From positions 1 to 9,590 of the forward strand of contig JAZNGA010000038.1 of assembly GCA_045576235.1 (NCBI GenBank): DNA of 9,590 nucleotides. The letters run 5' to 3'. Each line of letters opens with the position of its first letter. Position 1 is the first letter of the stretch. The notes beneath the pieces are model-generated. The model was not told the DNA's origin and did no database searches. It saw only the letters and a list, made by a program, of their open reading frames with translations. Shown one piece after another: positions 5,826 through 9,590 of this stretch. This DNA is from SIG437 sp045576235 (GTDB lineage: Bacteria; Bacillota; Clostridia; UBA1381; UBA9506). Made by a program: the position numbers and the translations under genes.

Positions 5826-6974
5826 ATGTTAGAAAGGACAATATCTTTTACAAAAGGTGCAGGTGTCATAAGTCATAATGCAAGGGATTTTCTCACGGAT
5901 AATGTTGACAAAGACAGAGTGCAAAATAACATACAATACTGTCACGGAAAAATTGAAGATGCCTACCAAAAACTGTTTGGTGAAGCATTGGAGAAATACA
6001 ATGCCAAGCAGACAAGAAAAGATAGAATAGTTGAAAATTATTATGAAAAAATCCGTACCGGGAAACAAGAAAAAACATTCCACGAGGTCATAGTGCAGAT
6101 TGGCGATAAGGACAATATGGGAGCCAAGACAGAGTACGGTCAGCTTGCAGGAAAAATTCTTGACGAGTATATGAAAGGTTTTGCAGAAAGAAATCCATAT
6201 CTGTATGTGTTCTCTGCTCACTTACATATGGATGAAGCATCACCGCATCTGCATATAGATTTTATTCCGTTTACAACAGGCAGCAAGCGTGGACTTGAAA
6301 CAAGAGTTTCATTAAAGGCTGCTTTGGAAAAGCAAGGCTTTAAGGGTGGAACGAGAAGTTGTACCGAACTGAATGAATGGTACGAAGCAGAAAAGGTGGC
6401 ATTATCAAAAATAATGCTTCCGTATGGTGTTAAGTGGGTAGAAAAAAACACACACGAAAAGCATAAATCCGTCAGCGAATTTAAGAAGCAGAAACTTATA
6501 GAAGAAGTGGAAGCACTTGAAGAAAAAAAGGAAGATATTGAGCGTAAAATTGCTACATATCAGAGTGCCGAAGATTATTCAGACGCTATGGCAGCAAAAA
6601 TGACAAGCGGAGACTATAAAATACCCGAACCGCCCAATTTAATGTCTGCGAAAACATATCACAGCAAGTTTGTAGAGCCGCTTATAAAAAAGTTGGTAAA
6701 TATCATTAAAACCCTTGCAAGAAGATGTTATGTAGCAGAGAAAGAATCGGAGCAAGCAACGAGTAAACTATTAACGGTTCATGAGGAAAAAGAAAGGCTT
6801 AAATCTGCAAATTGGGATTTGAGAATGGCTAATAGCCAAATGGGAGTTGAGGTCAGAAATTTTGAGAAAATCAAAAATTTTCTTGGCATTGATAAGGTCA
6901 AGGAAATGCTGAAAATAATCAATGCTCCAAAGCACAAAACTAAACAAAAGAAGCAGTCAGAACCGGAAAGATAA
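5826..6974 (+). CDS. MOBV-family relaxase (Mob/Pre, plasmid recombination enzyme)
   Basis: This 382-aa protein nicks oriT, binds the 5' DNA end and pilots single-strand transfer. Residues 17-41 (HNAR...NVDKDRVQNNIQY) match the N-terminal Mob/Pre motif; H17 corresponds to the catalytic histidine of the pMV158 MobM HNER motif. The metal-binding motif HLHMDEASPHLH is at 132-143, followed by DFIPF. The Mob/Pre signature EKHKSVSEFKK lies at 211-221. After about residue 222 the protein becomes coiled-coil-like (222-245 and 300-345) with a lysine-rich end, the usual oligomerisation and membrane-association part. The ATG at 5826 follows GAGGTG (5812-5817). The catalytic half is complete. It lies directly after the hairpin-rich region and is followed by the second copy of the 23-bp palindrome. 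Confidence 0.93.
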   Translation: MLERTISFTKGAGVISHNARDFLTDNVDKDRVQNNIQYCHGKIEDAYQKLFGEALEKYNAKQTRKDRIVENYYEKIRTGKQEKTFHEVIVQIGDKDNMGAKTEYGQLAGKILDEYMKGFAERNPYLYVFSAHLHMDEASPHLHIDFIPFTTGSKRGLETRVSLKAALEKQGFKGGTRSCTELNEWYEAEKVALSKIMLPYGVKWVEKNTHEKHKSVSEFKKQKLIEEVEALEEKKEDIERKIATYQSAEDYSDAMAAKMTSGDYKIPEPPNLMSAKTYHSKFVEPLIKKLVNIIKTLARRCYVAEKESEQATSKLLTVHEEKERLKSANWDLRMANSQMGVEVRNFEKIKNFLGIDKVKEMLKIINAPKHKTKQKKQSEPER

Positions 6975-6997
6975 AATATTTTCCTTTAATAACCTGT

Positions 6998-7020
6998 ACG
7001 GGAATGTGGCACATTCCCGT
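6998..7020. repeat. 23-bp palindrome, copy 2 (3' of the relaxase gene)
   Basis: This is the same palindrome as at 5494-5516 (ACGGGAATGTG-G-CACATTCCCGT), starting 24 nt after the relaxase stop. The identity covers 6997-7022. The next 14 bases differ from copy 1 only by transitions, and both copies run into a TTA(A/G)GGAG sequence. It also forms a GC-rich RNA hairpin without a T-run between the relaxase and tnpV messages. Confidence 0.75.
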
Positions 7021-7065
7021 GTGGGTGGTTAGGGAGATAAAATAATTTAACAGGAGGATTTTACA

Positions 7066-7452
7066 ATGAAAAAATCAATTTTTGAACAAATGGGTGGAAC
7101 TTACAGACGAGAGGGGGATTACCTGATACCGAACATTTCTGTTCCTGATACAAAGGAATACAATATCGGCAAATATGGAAATCTGCACAGACAATACCTC
7201 GAAAAAAATTATCCGGTATATTATTCTGTTATGCTTTCATCGGGGAAGTTGTTTGCCCGTCTTGAACGGGTAGAAAGAAAAGCACAGAATGAGCTTGATA
7301 GGCTTATTCCCATACTTGCCAAGCAACAAGGGGTTACAGAAAAATTAAAAGCTGAAAATCAACTTAAATGGGTAGGCTTAATGAACAATATCAAAGCTCA
7401 GGTTGAAGAAAAAATCTATGCAGAAATCGTATATGCGAGAGGAGCAATATAA
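7066..7452 (+). CDS. tnpV: TnpV-family transposon-encoded protein
   Basis: This 128-aa protein matches the TnpV family carried by Clostridial mobilizable elements of the Tn4451 kind. It has the N-terminal FEQMGGTY motif (residues 6-13), IGKYGNLHRQYLEKNYPVYYSVMLSSGKL in the middle, and the hallmark end GVTEKLKAENQLKWVGLMNNIKAQVEEKIYAEIVY (about 89-123). The role of TnpV is not established; the usual idea is a small DNA-associated accessory. The ATG at 7066 is preceded by CAGGAGG (7051-7057). Its TAA shares a base with the next ATG (TAATG), which points to coupled translation. Confidence 0.9.
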   Translation: MKKSIFEQMGGTYRREGDYLIPNISVPDTKEYNIGKYGNLHRQYLEKNYPVYYSVMLSSGKLFARLERVERKAQNELDRLIPILAKQQGVTEKLKAENQLKWVGLMNNIKAQVEEKIYAEIVYARGAI

Positions 7453-8009
7453 TGAAAAAATTTGTTGTTTTTATAGTCTTAATTACAATGGTTATAAGTA
7501 CGGGTGTGAAAGCAGCAGAGGTGCCGAGAGAGTCGGCACCTTGCAATGCCATAAACGAAGCAATTATTGTAGCAGAAAGTTTTATCGGTGATATTTTAAC
7601 CGAAGTGCAGAACGGCATGGGATATGCCGAAGCGAGGGTGAAATCAAACCGCATATTCTTTAATGCTTGGCTCAACGGTCAGACAAGCGGTTTTAGTTAT
7701 GGCGAGCTTGTGGATATAGCCAATAATGCGATATGGCAATATCGGGATATGTATTTGCGACCTGATTTTTATACAAATAATCTTGAAAAAGTCAGAGTAA
7801 TTATCGCTCCCGTTATTGAAGATTATAAATCCGGCAAAATCACTTATGCAGAAGCTGAGTTCAATGCCCGTGTGAAAATCTATCAATCTGTAAATCCTAA
7901 CTTCAATCCCGATGTGGAATATATGAAAGACCCGATATACAGAGATATTCCATCTGTGGATAATAGCTTATTTATACTTGCAAGGAAACTTATTTTGGAA
8001 AGCAAATAG
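7452..8009 (+). CDS. small exported protein with internal repeats, unknown function
   Basis: This is a 185-aa protein with a clear signal peptide (MKKFVVFIVLITMVISTGVKA, residues 1-21, likely cleaved before AEV). It has no lipobox, wall anchor or further membrane helix. I recognise no family. The mature part seems to hold three imperfect helical repeats of about 25 residues: 47-72 (EVQNGMGYAEARVKSNRIFF), 73-97 (NGQTSGFSYGELVDIANNAIW) and 120-146 (YKSGKITYAEAEFNARVKIY). These share a (S/N)G...YxE pattern and then an aliphatic-aromatic helix. One Cys remains (C31). The ATG at 7452 overlaps the tnpV stop by one base, with AGGAG at 7440-7444. As the last gene of the element, before the terminator, it is the main cargo candidate. 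Surface or host-interaction roles are speculation. Confidence 0.75.
   Translation: MKKFVVFIVLITMVISTGVKAAEVPRESAPCNAINEAIIVAESFIGDILTEVQNGMGYAEARVKSNRIFFNAWLNGQTSGFSYGELVDIANNAIWQYRDMYLRPDFYTNNLEKVRVIIAPVIEDYKSGKITYAEAEFNARVKIYQSVNPNFNPDVEYMKDPIYRDIPSVDNSLFILARKLILESK
7519..7541 (+). other. 9-bp hairpin inside the exported-protein gene
   Basis: AGGTGCCGA (7519-7527) and TCGGCACCT (7533-7541) pair perfectly around a 5-nt loop, at the codons just after the predicted signal-peptide cleavage site. It is GC-rich in an AT-rich gene. It may slow ribosomes or affect mRNA stability, or be incidental. Confidence 0.4.
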
Positions 8010-8014
8010 TATCA
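8004..8014 (-). repeat. inverted copy of the putative integrase arm site (right end)
   Basis: The complement of 8004-8014 reads TGATACTATTT, identical to 1558-1568. It overlaps the stop codon of the last element gene. With the doubled motif on the left, it suggests paired arm-type sites and places the right end of the element shortly after this point. Confidence 0.45.
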
Positions 8015-8032
8015 GTAAAAGAATTGCATATC

Positions 8033-8072
8033 AAATTAAACCTCCGAGAATTTTTCAGAGGTTTAATTTTTT
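8033..8072. terminator. strong intrinsic terminator at the right end of the element
   Basis: AAATTAAACCTC (8033-8044) pairs with GAGGTTTAATTT (8058-8069); the stem can extend inward past one mismatch and runs into a T-run (8067-8073). An outer ATTGCA (8023-8028) with TGCAAT (8073-8078) frames it. It ends the tnpV/exported-protein message and protects the VTC operon from read-through. The A-rich left arm gives some activity in the reverse direction too. Confidence 0.85.
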
Positions 8073-8079
8073 TGCAATA

Positions 8080-8111
8080 TTAACCTTATTTTAACTTTGG
8101 ATATTTATAAT
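8080..8111 (+). promoter_or_regulatory. VTC operon promoter with possible Pho-box
   Basis: A TATAAT -10 lies at 8106-8111 but no good -35 box is present. Instead, TTAACC (8080-8085) and TTAACT (8091-8096) form a direct repeat with 11-bp period just upstream. This is the layout of PhoP-type boxes in Firmicutes (TTAACA-like hexamers about one helical turn apart). A weak -35 with an activator site in that place suggests positive control. The link to phosphate is attractive because the first gene is polyphosphate-polymerase-like, but it is inferred. Confidence 0.45.
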
Positions 8112-8121
8112 AAAGTTAAAA
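8089..8121. promoter_or_regulatory. 10-bp inverted repeat across the VTC -10 box
   Basis: TTTTAACTTT (8089-8098) and AAAGTTAAAA (8112-8121) are perfect complements separated by 13 bp that contain the -10 box. A protein bound here would block the promoter. It shares bases with the possible Pho-box, so the two readings compete. Confidence 0.4.
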
Positions 8122-8161
8122 TCAAGTGAGTTTTGGCTTATTTGGCAGGAGGTGATAACAA

Positions 8162-8827
8162 GTGAAATTCAGACATGAATATAAGCATCAAATAAATCTT
8201 GCAGATATTTACGGACTAAGGACAAGACTTTCTGCAGTTGTAAAGCACGACTCGAACTGTGATGCAGACGGAACATATTTTGTCAAGAGCTTGTATTTTG
8301 ATAATTATATGGACAAGGCTCTCCGTGAAAAAATAGACGGAGTAAACAAGCGTGAAAAATTCCGCATCAGGTATTATGGGACTGATACATCCTTTATTCG
8401 TCTTGAAAAGAAAAGCAAAATAAACGGTTTATGTAATAAAGAAAGCTGCAGAATTACTGCTGAGGAATGTCAAAAGATTATTGTCGGCGATATTGAGTTT
8501 ATGAAGGATAGTGAACATGAGCTGACACGAGAGTTATACTCTAAGATGAAATATCAGGTTCTCCGACCTAAATGTATCGTAGCATACACCCGTGAGTGTT
8601 TTGTATATCCGCCCGGTAATGTCAGGGTAACTCTTGATATGAATATATGCGGCAGTAACAATGTAAAGGAATTCTTAAATCCTGATTTGCCTTTTTTGCA
8701 GACTTATCACGAAGCAATCTTAGAAGTAAAATGGGATGAGTTTCTTCCACAGATTATTAGGGACTGTGTTCAGGTTAAATCAAGAAGAAGTGCCGCCTTC
8801 TCAAAATATGCGGCAATAAGAATATAA
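8162..8827 (+). CDS. VTC-domain / polyphosphate polymerase-like triphosphate tunnel enzyme
   Basis: This 221-aa cytoplasmic protein belongs to the VTC4-like branch of the triphosphate tunnel metalloenzymes. Paired charged residues on each strand of the barrel are visible: YFDN (45-48), K66-R68-R70 in KFRIRYY, R80-E82-K84 (IRLEKKSK), R135-K137, R155 and D159 in VRVTLD, E188-K190 (LEVKW) and the SKY motif (214-216). In yeast VTC4 this fold makes polyphosphate from ATP; for bacterial relatives the product is mostly untested. The length is typical, so nothing is missing. The start is a GTG at 8162 behind a perfect AGGAGGTGAT (8147-8156). It is 29 bp upstream of the DUF4956 gene, a pair that recurs in Clostridia, often with CotH-like genes. 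Confidence 0.88.
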   Translation: MKFRHEYKHQINLADIYGLRTRLSAVVKHDSNCDADGTYFVKSLYFDNYMDKALREKIDGVNKREKFRIRYYGTDTSFIRLEKKSKINGLCNKESCRITAEECQKIIVGDIEFMKDSEHELTRELYSKMKYQVLRPKCIVAYTRECFVYPPGNVRVTLDMNICGSNNVKEFLNPDLPFLQTYHEAILEVKWDEFLPQIIRDCVQVKSRRSAAFSKYAAIRI

Positions 8828-8856
8828 ATAAACTTAATGGAAGGAAGTAAAAAATT

Positions 8857-9528
8857 ATGACTTTTTCAGATGTATTTAAATCAAGCTTTTTATCAAACAT
8901 CAACTCTTTTTCAACACTTGATGTGCTTTTGGCACTCGGACTTTCCTTTGTAATAGGACTTTTTATCTTTTTAATTTATAAAAAGACTTATCAGGGGGTT
9001 ATGTATTCAGATTCATTTGGTATATCTTTAATTGCAATGTCTATGATAACAAGCCTTGTAATTATCGCAGTAACATCAAATGTTGTACTCTCTCTTGGTA
9101 TGGTCGGTGCTCTTTCTATCGTTCGATTCAGAACTGCAATCAAAGAGCCTATGGATATAGCATTTTTGTTTTGGGCAATAGCGGTTGGTATTGTTCTCGG
9201 TGCAGGACTTCTTCCTCTTGCAATTATTGGCTCCGTTATTATCGGAATTATCATTGTAGTTTTTTCAACAAGAAAGATTGGTGAAACACCGTATATCCTT
9301 GTTGTAAGCTGCGAAAATGAAGAAACAGAAAATGAAGCATACGAACTTATTAAAGAAGAAGCAAAGAAAAGCATTTTGAAATCAAAATCAGTAAATAAAT
9401 TAGGCATTGAACTTACTTATGAAGTACGAATCAAAGATGATAACACCGACTTTGTAAATAAAATCTCTGCAGTCACCGGTGTAACAAATGCAGTTTTAGT
9501 TTCCTATAACGGCGAATATATGTCGTAA
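8857..9528 (+). CDS. DUF4956 membrane protein
   Basis: This 223-aa protein has about four membrane segments near residues 21-41, 54-76, 100-116 and 117-136. The family signature GALSIVRFRTAIKEP (84-98) lies between the second and third. The C-terminal part from about 142 (YILVVSCENEETENEAYELIKEE...YEVRIKDDNTDFVNKISAVTGVTNAVLV) looks like a soluble ferredoxin-like or ACT-like domain. DUF4956 proteins are regular partners of VTC-domain enzymes in bacteria. A role as membrane anchor, channel or acceptor for the polymer made by the partner enzyme is an inference. A ribosome binding site GGAAGGAAG lies about 8 nt before the ATG. The cytoplasmic side of the C-terminus is not determined. Confidence 0.85.
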   Translation: MTFSDVFKSSFLSNINSFSTLDVLLALGLSFVIGLFIFLIYKKTYQGVMYSDSFGISLIAMSMITSLVIIAVTSNVVLSLGMVGALSIVRFRTAIKEPMDIAFLFWAIAVGIVLGAGLLPLAIIGSVIIGIIIVVFSTRKIGETPYILVVSCENEETENEAYELIKEEAKKSILKSKSVNKLGIELTYEVRIKDDNTDFVNKISAVTGVTNAVLVSYNGEYMS

Positions 9529-9546
9529 GATGAAAGGAGACTTAAA

Positions 9547-9590
9547 ATGCTGAAAAAAGTAATTCCGATAGTCCTTATGCTATGCTTGTT
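9547..9590 (+). CDS. start of a probable exported protein (cut by the window end)
   Basis: ATG at 9547 follows GAAAGGAG (ending 9539) and is 18 nt after the DUF4956 stop, so it is the third gene of the operon. The 14 complete codons encode MLKKVIPIVLMLCL, a lysine-start hydrophobic signal peptide or lipoprotein leader. In related operons the third gene is often a CotH-like or carbohydrate-binding surface protein, but nothing in the visible part shows this. Confidence 0.7.
   Translation, partial: MLKKVIPIVLMLCL

Larger units (their letters stand above)
1490..8080. mobile_element. integrative and mobilizable element (IME), about 6.5 kb, inserted between guaA and the VTC operon
   Basis: The boundaries are inferred, not proved. 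Between two host loci lies a block of genes typical of mobilizable elements: XRE regulator, Xis-like HTH, tyrosine integrase, MobC-like protein, RepA-like ATPase, MOBV relaxase, TnpV and an exported cargo protein. No VirB4, VirD4/TcpA or other conjugation-channel gene is present, so the element would be mobilized in trans by a co-resident conjugative element. The left end lies between the guaA stop (1487) and the repeats at 1547-1568. The right end lies after 8004-8014, where the same TGATACTATTT motif recurs inverted, and before the VTC promoter at about 8080. The 3' end of guaA is a known integration hotspot for genomic islands. The reading frame of guaA is intact to its conserved TIEWE terminus, as expected for insertion that rebuilds or just misses the gene end. 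I see no clear att-core direct repeat; a Tn916-like recombinase with non-identical coupling sequences would explain that. Confidence 0.85.

Noticed and set aside
5829..6221. 130-aa ORF on the - strand opposite the relaxase gene
   Set aside because: It is antisense to the well-supported catalytic half of the relaxase. Its Cys/Phe/Ile-rich composition is typical of shadow frames.
1491..8036. ATCAAAT at 1491-1497 and 8030-8036 as the att core
   Set aside because: A 7-bp match in AT-rich DNA is expected by chance. The right copy lies inside the terminator arm, and flanking bases do not match.
8991..9407. 138-aa ORF on the - strand opposite the DUF4956 gene
   Set aside because: It lies wholly antisense to a gene with family signature and membrane segments. 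There is no independent support.

Overview
The window looks like chromosome from a low-GC, gut-type Clostridia/Firmicutes bacterium. The signs are AT-rich sequence, strong AGGAGG/GAGGTG ribosome binding sites, near-consensus sigma-A-type promoters, and gene families common in Ruminococcaceae/Lachnospiraceae-like genomes (TnpV, arm-domain tyrosine integrase, VTC + DUF4956 pair). No species can be named from the sequence alone.

Layout. (1) 1-1540: a host gene, guaA, for GMP synthase, with its promoter and leader. Its ATP-pyrophosphatase and C-terminal dimerisation parts are complete. The N-terminal glutamine amidotransferase domain is reduced to a remnant without the catalytic Cys or the His-Glu pair. 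(2) About 1490-8080: a compact integrative and mobilizable element of about 6.5 kb. From left to right it holds putative integrase arm-type sites, a bidirectional terminator, a divergently transcribed XRE repressor, a control region with four copies of a TAAAC-N6-GTTTA operator, then a rightward series of genes: excisionase-like HTH protein, tyrosine integrase, MobC-like ribbon-helix-helix protein, RepA-like hexameric ATPase, an 85-aa protein, a 350-bp gene-free hairpin-rich stretch (best oriT candidate), a MOBV (Mob/Pre) relaxase, TnpV, and a small exported protein of unknown function. A strong terminator closes the element. (3) 8080-9590: a host operon encoding a VTC-type triphosphate-tunnel enzyme (polyphosphate polymerase-like), a DUF4956 membrane protein and the start of a probable exported protein cut by the window end.

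How the parts probably work together. The XRE protein would hold down the rightward promoter, because one operator fills the spacer between its -35 and -10 boxes, and would also control its own promoter. When repression is lifted, one polycistronic unit could deliver Xis and Int (excision), then MobC, the ATPase and the relaxase (mobilization, possibly limited replication of the excised circle). No type IV secretion or coupling-protein gene is present, so transfer would need a helper element. An 11-bp sequence, TGATACTATTT, lies near the left end and again inverted at 8004-8014. This is the best internal evidence for where the element ends. I found no convincing direct-repeat att core.

Points most worth attention: the degenerate GATase of GuaA; the four-operator switch; a 26-bp identical palindromic repeat on both sides of the relaxase gene, with a related stem before the ATPase gene; a GTGACG iteron cluster beside the ATPase gene; the repeat-containing exported cargo protein; and a possible Pho-box before the VTC operon.
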